Of a stretch of DNA of 64,000 nt, positions 50,618 through 61,000 are shown one piece after another. The translations under genes and the position numbers were made by a program. Source of the stretch: Saussurea involucrata (lineage: Eukaryota; Streptophyta; Magnoliopsida; Asterales; Asteraceae); NCBI GenBank assembly GCA_033807775.1, contig JAWVWS010001049.1, positions 1-64,000 on the forward strand, read 5' to 3'. The notes under the pieces are model-generated. The model searched no databases and had not been told where the DNA came from. It saw only the letters and a program-made list of their open reading frames with translations. Numbering within the stretch: the first letter of the stretch is position 1; each line of letters begins with the position of its first letter.

Positions 50618-50936
50618 TGTTGGTGCAAGTGTACCACATCTCTATATATTTATATATATTTATTTTGATGATTACAAACACACCGTATTATTGTTTATCT
50701 AACAATCTAATCCAAGTGTACAGTTCTTGAAGAACACGAAGATTTTATCTGAAGAGTTCAAGACGGAAGATTTACGTTGTCATTAGTGTTTATAATTTAT
50801 AATGATAAACACCCTAAAATAATATACCACTTGGATAATTTCTAAAAACCAAATAAATGATTTTAATTAAATATTTTTTTTGAGAAGATCCTACAAGATT
50901 TGGTTGCGTCATGAAGAAGTTGCTTTTTCTGACGCA

Positions 50937-51147
50937 GGTATACCGCGAGGTACAGGCGGTATACCGCGGCAGAGTTTGCTGTGCTTTTGTGATTGGTTGA
51001 AGCTACTTTTACAGGCGGTATACCGCGGTGTTTAGCAGGTATACCGCGGGTACGCATTCCAGAAGTCAACTTTGCATGAGAGCCGTTGAAGTGTCAGCGT
51101 ACTTTGTACTGCACGGTATACCGCGTGCATTTGGCGGTATACCGCGG
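50937..51147 (+). promoter_or_regulatory. Six GGTATACCGCG boxes in LTR U3
   Basis: Boxes lie at 50937, 50958, 51017, 51038, 51115 and 51136, that is, three pairs each spaced 21 bp. Three of the boxes extend to the perfect 12-bp palindrome GCGGTATACCGC. The same six occur in the 3' LTR at 54180-54390. They sit upstream of the TATA box, so they are a plausible protein-binding (enhancer) array. No factor is known to me for this motif. Confidence 0.6.
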
Positions 51148-51174
51148 ATTGCTTGTTACCGTTGGAAGAGCTGA

Positions 51175-51182
51175 TATATATA
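51175..51182 (+). promoter_or_regulatory. TATA box of the 5' LTR
   Basis: TATATATA follows the box array and precedes CATGCATG. It is the best candidate for starting the element's genomic RNA; the copy in the 3' LTR is at 54418-54425. Motif-based only. Confidence 0.55.
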
Positions 51183-51782
51183 CATGCATGCTGGTGAAGA
51201 AAAACAGACCACACAAAACAACAACAAGCAGCAACCAAACTCTCAGCTCTCTCATCTAATTAATATATATATTTTATAAAACCTTTTTTTATAAAATATC
51301 CAAGTGATTATTATACAAGAGTGATTACCCATTGTGAGTTATACTCCTCTTGTAAGTATTTGAATAACGGGTGTGTGATCCTGTTTATCTCATAGCAGAG
51401 GCTTGAGAAACTATTACAAATTCCTTTGTATTTGGTTTGTGTTCTACCGTAAAGAATACATTTATTGGATCGTGTCGAGAAGTGTCTCGGCTGCTGGTTT
51501 ATCACAGTTGGTGGTAAATCAGTAAATCTCCGTGTCAAGTATCTCTATCCTTTATCTCTTTATTTATTCCGCTGTGCTTTTAATTATATCTGTTTATATA
51601 ATTATTGTATATATACTCTGCTTTATTTACTGTATTTATACTATCCTGTATTTATACGTATCTGTTGTGTTTTCATATACTCTGTTGTATTTACATTATT
51701 AAGATATTTTTTATAAAAGGATTTTTGAAAGTAAAAGTTTTAAATACAACCTTACCCCCCCCCCCCTAGGTTGTCTAACAAT

Positions 51783-51794
51783 TGGTATCAGAGC
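51783..51794 (+). other. Primer-binding site (initiator tRNA-Met)
   Basis: TGGTATCAGAGC lies two bases after the 5' LTR. It is the standard plant Copia primer-binding sequence, complementary to the 3' end of initiator methionine tRNA, where minus-strand cDNA synthesis starts. Confidence 0.95.
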
Positions 51795-51846
51795 GGGGCT
51801 TTCAAAAATTATCTGTTTAATTTTTTAAAGTTATATCTTTTATTTA

Positions 51847-53052
51847 ATGGCTCAACAAAATGCTTGGTTTTCTAAATCTCTTCTTATTGATTTCGAAAAT
51901 TTTGATCTTTGGGCAAATTCTTTTGAACGTTATGTTCGTGGGATAAATCAAAAAATTTGGGATATTATTATTAAAGGAAATTTCAAACCCACAAAATTTC
52001 AAAACAACAAAGTTGTTGAAAAACCTAGCTCGGAATGGTCCGACGAAGATGAGGCTAATTATTGTTTAAATTATGAAGCCAAAAATTTTCTCTTTTCGGT
52101 TCTTACTAACGATGATATTGAGCGTGTTTATCTCTTTGAAACTGCTCGTGATATTTGGGAGAACTTGAACATCACCTATGGTGGAAACTCAAAAGAAAAG
52201 AGAGACGAAACCCGAGATCAAAGAAATGAAGAAACGTGTCTCATCGTCGACTGCAAGAAAGAGGTATGTACTTCATACTCAAGTTATTCTAGTTGTAGTG
52301 ATAACGATGATGATATTGATATGTTAAATGTCTCTTTTCAAAAATTGATTGTTCTCGTAAATAGTTATAAAAATGAGAATGCTAAATTAAAAGAAGAACT
52401 ATTATTATGTCAAAATGAGTTGAATAATTGTAAACAAACCATTGCATGTGATAATAAAATCAAAAATGAGTTAATTGATAAAGTTATCACTTTAGAAAAG
52501 AAAGCATGCGAAAATATTGTTTGCAAATCATGTGATGTTTTAAATAAGAAACTTGCATGTTTAAATAAAAAGTCACATGAAAATATTATTTGTGCAAAAT
52601 GTGATATTCTTAAAAATGAAAATGCATGTTTAAAAGCTAAATGCGATTCATATGAAAAGGACAATATGTTAGCTAATGCATTTCAAAATAGCAATGATAA
52701 AGTGCTTAAAATGCTAAATATGCCTAATCGTATAAATTGTCGTAAAGGCATTGGTTCCGATACATGTGTTGATAAATGTTCGTGTAAACCCATTAAAAGA
52801 TTTTTTGCATCTCCTAAAGTTGATACGAGAAAACCTCCATATATGTCAAAAATAAAAAATGTGAATTATGGAAGGAAACCGCATGCTCGTATGTATATTG
52901 GTAATTTTTCTAGATCTAAAAATAATGCGAATATAAATGCTTCATTTTATATGTATGATAAATACAATCGCAAAATTAGAATGGTTAGAAAATGGATTCC
53001 GAAAGGAATGTTTAATGTTGATAATCCCGGTGGGATGCGTTTGTGGTTTTAA
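51847..53052 (+). CDS. Gag-like protein of a non-autonomous Copia element (401 aa)
   Basis: The ATG at 51847 is the first in the internal region, 53 bp after the primer-binding site. Residues about 11-112 resemble the Copia Gag N-terminal region (UBN2/DUF4219 type): FENFDLW near 16-22, IWDIIIKG near 37-44 and ARDIWENLNITYGG near 100-113. Normally a long alpha-helical Gag core follows, but here the sequence jumps to an acidic Ser/Asp stretch (142-158) and a Lys/Asn/Glu-rich probable coiled coil (about 160-275). The coil contains two related segments with CxxC pairs at C226/C229 and C249/C252. No CX2CX4HX4C zinc knuckle is present. The C-terminus is basic and holds RKWIPKG (381-387), a motif usually found just before the Copia protease. 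The protein probably forms or joins virus-like particles in the cytoplasm. It looks like an internally deleted Gag whose frame was kept open. Base use is AT-rich, unlike the satellite. Confidence 0.87.
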   Translation: MAQQNAWFSKSLLIDFENFDLWANSFERYVRGINQKIWDIIIKGNFKPTKFQNNKVVEKPSSEWSDEDEANYCLNYEAKNFLFSVLTNDDIERVYLFETARDIWENLNITYGGNSKEKRDETRDQRNEETCLIVDCKKEVCTSYSSYSSCSDNDDDIDMLNVSFQKLIVLVNSYKNENAKLKEELLLCQNELNNCKQTIACDNKIKNELIDKVITLEKKACENIVCKSCDVLNKKLACLNKKSHENIICAKCDILKNENACLKAKCDSYEKDNMLANAFQNSNDKVLKMLNMPNRINCRKGIGSDTCVDKCSCKPIKRFFASPKVDTRKPPYMSKIKNVNYGRKPHARMYIGNFSRSKNNANINASFYMYDKYNRKIRMVRKWIPKGMFNVDNPGGMRLWF

Positions 53053-53200
53053 ACCATTTATATGGTTTTATATGTTGTCGTATTTTATTTTATGTCGACA
53101 ACATGTTCTTTATTTATTTTTGCAGTTTATGTTTTATACTAACTGTTAAAAGGACCCATATGAAAAGGGTACCACGAAAAATTTTCTTTGCCTTTTGTAG
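53053..53200 (+). other. Noncoding spacer after gag with small hairpins
   Basis: TGGTTT-T-AAACCA overlaps the stop codon, and ATGTTGTCG at 53072-53080 pairs with CGACAACAT at 53096-53104 (9-bp stem, 15-nt loop). A role in RNA packaging or 3' processing is possible but unproven. No ORF of note. Confidence 0.5.
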
Positions 53201-53508
53201 GTGTTTCCTGACGAGGATATAATACGTGTTTCCTGACGAGGATATAATACGTGTTTCCTGACGAGGATACAATACGTGTTTCCTGGCGAGGTTATAATAC
53301 GTGGTTACCTGCCGAGGTTATAATACGTGGTTACCTGCCGAGGTTATAATACGTGGTTACCTGCCGAGGTTATAATACGTGGTTACCTGCCGAGGTTATA
53401 ATACGTGGTTACCTGCCGAGGTTATAATACGTGGTTACCTGCCGAGGTTATAATACGTGGTTACCTGCCGAGGTTATAATACGTGGTTACCTGACGAGGT
53501 CATAATAC
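53201..53508 (+). repeat. 25/26-bp minisatellite, 12 copies
   Basis: Four 25-bp units at 53201-53300 (GTGTTTCCTGACGAGGATAT type) are followed by eight 26-bp units at 53301-53508 (GTGGTTACCTGCCGAGGTTA type). Every unit ends ATAATAC or ACAATAC. The middle units are identical, which shows recent expansion. It lies between gag and the polypurine tract and has no open frame of its own. Confidence 0.95.
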
Positions 53509-53846
53509 GTGGTGATTTTTTTTTATCACATAAAATTAACCGAAAATCGAAGCCTTAAGATCCTTTTTGGTGCAAGTGTTTCTTTTTGGTTATTTTGTTT
53601 CATGTCATTTATTATGCTTATTTTATCCCTCAAATTTTATAAAATCTTCAATTTAATATCGTTATTAATTTGAGGGGGAGCTTTTTATCTTTACCCATGA
53701 GTTTATGCTACCTCAATTATATGCATATTTTGAGGGGGAGCATCTCTCGAGGGGAAGCATACCGTCTTTCTTGACCCTTTTTGTTTCGACAAACGGGGGA
53801 GAGAAACCGCACATGCTCTTGCTTAGCGGTTGTGTTTGTCATCATC
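53509..53846 (+). other. 3' noncoding region with secondary purine tracts
   Basis: Two copies of TTTGAGGGGGAGC (tracts near 53671-53680 and 53731-53740) could act as secondary plus-strand primers. A 68-codon ORF at 53705-53911 crosses into the LTR and is not credible. No gene seen. Confidence 0.6.
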
Positions 53847-53860
53847 AAAAAGGGGGAGAT
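53847..53860 (+). other. Polypurine tract
   Basis: AAAAAGGGGGAGAT abuts the 3' LTR. It is the RNase H-resistant primer for plus-strand DNA synthesis in LTR retroelements. The preceding GTCATCATC is also common just upstream of Copia tracts. Confidence 0.93.
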
Positions 53861-55019
53861 TGTTGGTGCAAGTGTACCACATCTCTATATATTTATATAT
53901 ATTTATTTTGATGATTACAAACACACCGTATTATTGTTTATCTAACAATCTAATCCAAGTGTACAGTTCTTGAAGAACACGAAGATTTTATCTGAAGAGT
54001 TCAAGACGGAAGATTTACGTTGTCATTAGTGTTTATAATTTATAATGATAAACACCCTAAAATAATATACCACTTGGATAATTTCTAAAAACCAAATAAA
54101 TGATTTTAATTAAATATTTTTTTTGAGAAGATCCTACAAGATTTGGTTGCGTCATGAAGAAGTTGCTTTTTCTGACGCAGGTATACCGCGAGGTACAGGC
54201 GGTATACCGCGGCAGAGTTTGCTGTGCTTTTGTGATTGGTTGAAGCTACTTTTACAGGCGGTATACCGCGGTGTTTAGCAGGTATACCGCGGGTACGCAT
54301 TCCAGAAGTCAACTTTGCATGAGAGCCGTTGAAGTGTCAGCGTACTTTGTACTGCACGGTATACCGCGTGCATTTGGCGGTATACCGCGGATTGCTTGTT
54401 ACCGTTGGAAGAGCTGATATATATACATGCATGCTGGTGAAGAAAAACAGACCACACAAAACAACAACAAGCAGCAACCAAACTCTCAGCTCTCTCATCT
54501 AATTAATATATATATTTTATAAAACCTTTTTTTATAAAATATCCAAGTGATTATTATACAAGAGTGATTACCCATTGTGAGTTATACTCCTCTTGTAAGT
54601 ATTTGAATAACGGGTGTGTGATCCTGTTTATCTCATAGCAGAGGCTTGAGAAACTATTACAAATTCCTTTGTATTTGGTTTGTGTTCTACCGTAAAGAAT
54701 ACATTTATTGGATCGTGTCGAGAAGTGTCTCGGCTGCTGGTTTATCACAGTTGGTGGTAAATCAGTAAATCTCCGTGTCAAGTATCTCTATCCTTTATCT
54801 CTTTATTTATTCCGTTGTGCTTTTAATTATATCTGTTTATATAATTATTGTATATATACTCTGCTTTATTTACTGTATTTATACTATCCTGTATTTATAC
54901 GTATCTGTTGTGTTTTCATATACTCTGTTGTATTTACATTATTAAGATATTTTTTATAAAAGGATTTTTGAAAGTAAAAGTTTTAAATACAACCTTACCC
55001 CCCCCTAGGTTGTCTAACA
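53861..55019 (+). repeat. 3' LTR of the gag-only Copia element (1159 bp)
   Basis: Directly follows the polypurine tract. It is offset 3243 bp from the 5' LTR and identical to it except for T at 54815 and an 8-base C run at 54998-55005. Confidence 0.95.
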
Positions 55020-55024
55020 TAGAC
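55020..55024. repeat. Target-site duplication, right (TAGAC)
   Basis: The second TAGAC is followed by GATTAGATTCC, the normal continuation of the monomer. Confidence 0.95.
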
Positions 55025-58000
55025 GATTAGATTCCTAAGAAATAGTAGTACGTTTTTAATTTAGATGTCAAATCTTAATTTGTTCTCTAAGTATGGGTAA
55101 ATCGTCAAAACGCTTGTAGGACGGAAGTTGTAACTTTTCAAAGTTGTTTTCTACTAAAAACTAGGGGTGAGCATCGGTCGGGTCGGGTCGGGCCGAAAAA
55201 CCCCCATCCCGATCGGGTTTTGGGTAAAACAGGCCCCGAAACCCTTCCTAAGTAAAGTTCGAGTTTCGGACTTTGGGTCTAATCGGTTTTCGGGTTCATC
55301 GGGTCGGGTTCATCGGATTTCGGACTTAGATCTAAGCATAAAGTTCTGTTTGTTGAAAAATCCGTATAAAATCACTCACTCATTGGTCTGATTGAGGAGT
55401 ATAATATATCGATGGAAATCTCTCTGTGTCTAGAACAACTTTCTAGTTTACAACGAGATCTAATTGCGACTTTAAGGGGCTCGAAATAATGTATTTCCAA
55501 AACTGGTCATGTTAAAACGGGTTTTGCGCACTGTTTTTGTAAAATTCATATAAAATTGGTCATTGATCCAAAAAATATGCATTTTAGACGATTAGATTCC
55601 TAAGAAATAGTAGTACGTTTTTAATTTAGATGTCAAATCTTAATTTGTTCTCTAAGTATGGGTAAATCGTCAAAACGCTTGTAGGACGGAAGCTGTAACT
55701 TTTCAAATTTGTTTTCTACTAAAAACAAGGGGTGAGCTTCGGTCGGGTCGGGTCGGGCCGGGACGAAAAACCCCCATCCCGATCGGGTTTTGGGTGGACA
55801 AAACAGGCCCCGAAACCCTTCCTAAGTAAAGTTCGAGTTTCGGACTTTGGGTCTAATCGGTTTTCGGGTTCATCGGGTCGGGTTCATCGGGTTTCGGACT
55901 TAGATCTAAGCATAAAGTTCTGTTTGTTGAAAAATCCGTATAAAATCACTCACTCATTGGTCTGATTGAGGTGTATAATATATCGATGGAAAGCTCTCTG
56001 TGTCTAGAACATCTTTCTAGTTTACAACGACATCTAATTGCGACTTTAAGGGGCTCGAAATAATGTATTTCCAAAACTGGTCATGTTAAAACGGGTTTTG
56101 CGCACTGTTTTTGTAAAATTCATATAAAATTGGTCATTGATCGAAAAAATATGCATTTTAGACGATTAGATTCCTAAGATATAGTAGTACGTTTTTAATT
56201 TAGATGTCAAATCTTAATTTGTTCTCTAAGTATGGGTAAATCGTCAAAACGCTTGTAGGACGGAAGCTGTAACTTTTCAAAGTTGTTTTCTACTAAAAAC
56301 TAGGGGTGAGCATCGGTCGGGTCGGGTCAGGCCGAAAAACCACCATCCCGATCGGGTTTTGGGTGGACAAAACAGGCCCCGAAACCCTTCCTAAGTAAAG
56401 TTCGAGTTTCGGACTTTGGGTCTAATCGGTTTTTTGGTTCATCGGGTCGGGTTCATCGGGTTTCGGACATAGATCTATGCATAAAGTTCTGTTTGTTGAA
56501 AAATCCGTATAAAATCACTCACTCATTGGTCTGATTTAGGAGTATAATATATCGATGGAAATCTCTCTATGTCTAGAACAACTTTCTAGTTTACAAGGAG
56601 ATCTAATTGCGACTTTAAGGGGCTCGAAATAATGTATTTCCAAAACTGGTCATGTTAAAACGGGTTTTGCGCACTGTTTTTGTAAAATTCATATAAAATT
56701 GGTCATTGATCCAAAAAATATGCATTTTAGACGATTAGATTCCTAAGAAATAGTAGTACGTTTTTAATTTAGATGTCAAATCTTAATTTGTTCTCTAACT
56801 ATGGGTAAATCGTCAAAACGCTTGTAGGACGGAAGCTGTAACTTTTCAAAGTTGTTTTCTACTAAAAACTAGGGGTGAGCTTCGGTCGGGTCGGGTCGGG
56901 CCGGGCCGAAAAACCCCCATCCCGATCGGGTTTTGGGTGGACAAAACAGGCCCCGAAACCCTTCCTAAGTAAAGTTTGAGTTTCAGACTTTGGGTCTAAT
57001 CGGTTTTCGGGTTCATCGGGTTTCGGACTTAGATCTAAGCATAAAGTTCTGTTTGTTGAAAAATCCGTATAAAATCACTCACTCATTGGTCTGATTGAGG
57101 TGTATAATATATCGATGGAAAGCTCTCTGTGTCTAGAACAACTTTCTAGTTTACAACCAGATCTAATTGCGACTTTAAGGGGCTCGAAATAGTGTATGTC
57201 CAAAACTGGTCATGTTAAAACGAGTTTTGCGCACTGTTTTTGTAAAATTCATATAAAATTGGTCATTGATCCAAAAAATGTGCATTTTAGGCGATTAGAT
57301 TCCTAAGAAATAGTAGTACGTTTTTACTTTAGATGTCAAATCTTAATTTGTTCTCTAAGTATGAGTAAATCGTCAAAACATTTGTAGGACAGAAGCTGTA
57401 ACTTTTCAAAGTTGTTTTTTACTAAAAACTAGGGGTGGGCATCGGTCGGGTCGGGTCGGGCCGAAAAACCCCCAACCCGATCGGGTTTCGGGTGGACAAA
57501 ACAGGCCCCGAAACCCTTCCTAAGTAAAGTTCGAGTTTCGGACTTCGGGTCTAATCGGTTTTCGGGTTCATCGGGTCGGGTTCATCGGGTTTCGGACTTA
57601 GATCTAAGCATAAAGTTCTGTTTGTTGAAAAATCCGTATAAAATCACTCACTTATTGGTCTGATTGAGGTGTATAATATATCGATGGAAAGCTCTATGTG
57701 TCTAGAACAACCTTCTAGTTTACAACGAGATCTAATTGCGATTTAAGGGGCTCGAAATAATGTATTTCCAAACTGGTCATGTTAAAACGGGTTTTGCGCA
57801 CTGTTTTTGTAAAATGCATATAAAATTGGTCATTGATCCAAAAAATGTGCATTTTAGACGATTAGATTCCTAAGAAATAGTAGTACGTTTTTAATTTAGA
57901 TGTCAAATCTTAATTTGTTCTCTAAGTATGGGTAAATCGTCAAAACGCTTGTAGGACGGAAGCTGTAACTTTTCAAAGTTGTTTTCTACTAAAAACTAGG

Positions 58001-61000
58001 GGTGAGCATCGGTCGGGTCGGGTCGGGCCGAAAAACCCCCATCCCGATCGGGTTTTGGGTGGACAAAACAGGCCCCGAAACCCTTCCTAAGTAAAGTTCG
58101 AGTTTCGGACTTTGGGTCTAATCGGTTTTCGGGTTCATCGGGTCGGGTTCATCGGGTTTCGGACTTAGATCTAAGCATAAAGTTCTGTTTGTTGAAAAAT
58201 CCGTATAAAATCACTCACTCATTGGTCTGATTGAGGTGTATAATATATCGATGTAAAGCTCTCTGTGTCTAGAACAACTTTCTAGTTTACAACGAGATCT
58301 AATTGCGACTTTAAGGGGCTCGAAATAATGTATTTCCAAAACTGGTCATGTTAAAACGGGTTTTGCGCACTGTTTTTGTAAAATTCATATAAAATTGGTC
58401 ATTGATCCAAAAAATATGCATTTTAGACGATTAGATTCCTAAGAAATAGTAGTACGTTTTTAATTTAGATGTCAAATCTTAATTTGTTCTCTAAGTATGG
58501 ATAAATCGTCAAAACGCTTGTAGGACGGAAGCTGTAACTTTTCAAAGTTCTTTTCTACTAAAAACTAGGGGTGAGCATCGGTCGGGTCGGGTCGGGCCGG
58601 GCCGAAAAACCCCCATCCCGATCGGGTTTTGGGTGGACAAAACAGGCCCCGAAACCCCTCCTAAGTAAAGTTCAAGTTTCGGACTTTGGGTCTAATCGGT
58701 TTTCGGGTTCATCGGGTCGGGTTCATCGGGTTTCGGACTTAGATCTAAGCATAAAGTTCTGTTTGTTGAAAAATCCGTATAAAATCACTCACTCATTGGT
58801 CTAATTGAGGTGTATAATATATCGATGGAAAGCTCTCTGTGTCTATAACAACTTTCTAGTTTACAACGAGATCTAATTGCGACTTTAAGGGGCACGAAAT
58901 AATGTATTTCCAAAACTGGTCATGTTAAAACAGGTTTTGCGCACTGTTTTTGTAAAATTCATATAAAATTGGTCATTGATCCAAAAAATATGCATTTTAG
59001 ACGATTAGATTCCTAAGAAATAGTAGTACGTTTTTAATTTAGATGTCAAATCTTAATTTGTTCTCTAAGTATGGGTAAATCGTCAAAACGCTTGTAGGAC
59101 GGAAGCTGTAACTTTTCAAAGTTGTTTTCTACTAAAAACTAGGGGTGAGCATCGGTCGGGTCGGGTCGGGCCGAAAAACCCCCATCCCGATCGGGTTTTG
59201 GGTGGACAAAACAGGCCCCGAAACCCTTCCTAAGTAAAGTTCGAGTTTCGGACTTTGGGTCTAATCGGTTTTCGGGTTCATCGGTTCGGGTTCATTGGGT
59301 TTCGGACTTAGATCTAAGCATAAAGTTCTGTTTGTTGAAAAATCCGTATAAAATCACTCACTCATTGGTCTGATTGAGGTGTATAATATATCGATGGAAA
59401 GCTCTCTGTGTCTAGAACAACTTTCTAGTTTACAACGAGATCTAATTACGACTTTAAGGGGCTCGAAATAATGTATTACCAAAACTGGTCATGTTAAAAC
59501 GGGTTTTGCGCACTGTTTTTGTAAAATTCATATAAAATTGGTCATTGATCCAAAAAATATGCATTTTAGACGATTAGATTCCTAAGAAATAGTAGTACGT
59601 TTTTAATTTAGATGTCAAATCTTAATTTGTTCTCTAAGTATGGGTAAATCGTCAAAACGCTTGTAGGACGGAAGCTGTAACTTTTCAAAGTTGTTTTCTA
59701 CTAAAACTAGGGGTGAGCATCGGTCGGGTCGGGCCGAAAAACCCCCATCCCGATCGGGTTTTGGGTGGACAAAACAGGCCCCGAAACCCTTCCTAAGTAA
59801 AGTTCGAGTTTCGGACTTTGGGTCTAATCGGTTTTCGGGTTCATCGGGTCGGGTTCATCGGGTTTCGGACTTAGATCTAAGCATAAAGTTCTGTTTGTTG
59901 AAAAATCCGTATAAAATCACTCACTCATTGGTCTGATTGAGGTGTATAATATATCGATGCAAATCTCTCTGTGTCTAGAACAACTTTCTAGTTTACAACG
60001 AGATCTAATTGCGACTTTAAGGGGCTCGAAATAATGTATTTCCAAAACTGGTCATGTTAAAACGGGTTTTGCGCACTGTTTTTATAAAATTCATATAAAA
60101 TTGGTCATTGATCCAAAAAATATGCATTTTAGACGATTAGATTCCTAAGAAATAGTAGTACGTTTTTAATTTAGATGTCAAATCTTAATTTGTTCTCTAA
60201 GTATGGGTAAATCGTCAAAACGCTTGTAGGACGGAAGCTGTAACTTTTCAAAGTTCTTTTCTACTAAAAACTAGGGGTGAGCATCGGTCGGGTCGGGTCG
60301 AGCCGGGCCGAAAACCCCCCATCCCGATCGGGTTTTGGGTGGACAAAACAGGCCCCGAAACCCTTCCTAAGTAAAGTTCAAGTTTCGGACTTTGGGTCTA
60401 ATCGGTTTTCGGGTTCATCGGGTCGGGTTCATCGGGTTTCGGACTTAGATCTAAGCATAAAGTTCTGTTTGTTGAAAAATCCGTATAAAATCACTCACTC
60501 ATTGGTCTGATTGAGGTGTATAATATATCGATGGAAAGCTCTCTGTGTCTAGAACAACTTTCTAGTTTACAACGAGATCTAATTGCGACTTTAAGGGGCT
60601 CGAAATAATGTATTTCCAAAACTGGTCATGTTAAAACGGTTTTGCGCACTGTTTTTGTAAAATTCATATAAAATTGGTCATTGATCCAAAAAATATGCAT
60701 TTTAGACGATTAGATTCCTAAGAAATAGTAGTACGTTTTTAATTTAGATGTCAAATCTTAATTTGTTCTCTAAGTATGGGTAAATCGTCAAAACGCTTGT
60801 AGGACGGAAGCTGTAACTTTTCAAAGTTGTTTTCTACTAAAAACTAGGGGTGAGCATCGGTCGGGTCAGGTCGGGCCGGGCCGAAAAACCCCCATCCCGA
60901 TCGGGTTTTGGGTGGACAAAACAGGCCCCGAAACCCTTGCTAAGTAAAGTTCGAGTTTCGGACTTTGGGTCTAATCGGTTTTCGGGTTCATCGGGTCGGG

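Larger units (their letters stand above)
50618..51780 (+). repeat. 5' LTR of the gag-only Copia element (1163 bp)
   Basis: It starts TGTTGGTGC and ends GTCTAACA. The U3 part contains six GGTATACCGCG boxes (50937-51147) and then a TATATATA at 51175-51182 followed by CATGCATG. The 3' part is T-rich with a 12-base C run at 51755-51766. Small ORFs inside it occur identically in the other LTR and are not genes. Confidence 0.95.
50618..55019 (+). mobile_element. Complete non-autonomous Copia-type LTR retrotransposon with gag only
   Basis: A 4402-bp element with all structural landmarks: TG...CA LTRs (1163 and 1159 bp), a primer-binding site complementary to initiator tRNA-Met, one Gag-like ORF, a minisatellite, the polypurine tract AAAAAGGGGGAGAT and a 5-bp TAGAC duplication. 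The internal region is only 2080 bp. After the gag stop there is no protease, integrase, reverse transcriptase or RNase H. This matches the published class of terminal-repeat elements with a Gag domain (TR-GAG). Mobility would need pol functions from a partner. The LTRs differ by one substitution (51572 C against 54815 T) and a C-run of 12 against 8, so insertion is very recent. Removing the element and one TAGAC restores a 574-bp monomer. Confidence 0.95.

Noticed and set aside
50863..51716. Small ORFs inside the LTRs (also 54106-55030)
   Set aside because: Identical in both LTRs, overlapping on opposite strands, and spanning promoter-like sequence. No evidence of translation.
52410..52664. 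84-codon minus-strand ORF inside gag
   Set aside because: Antisense shadow of the AT-rich coiled-coil part of gag.
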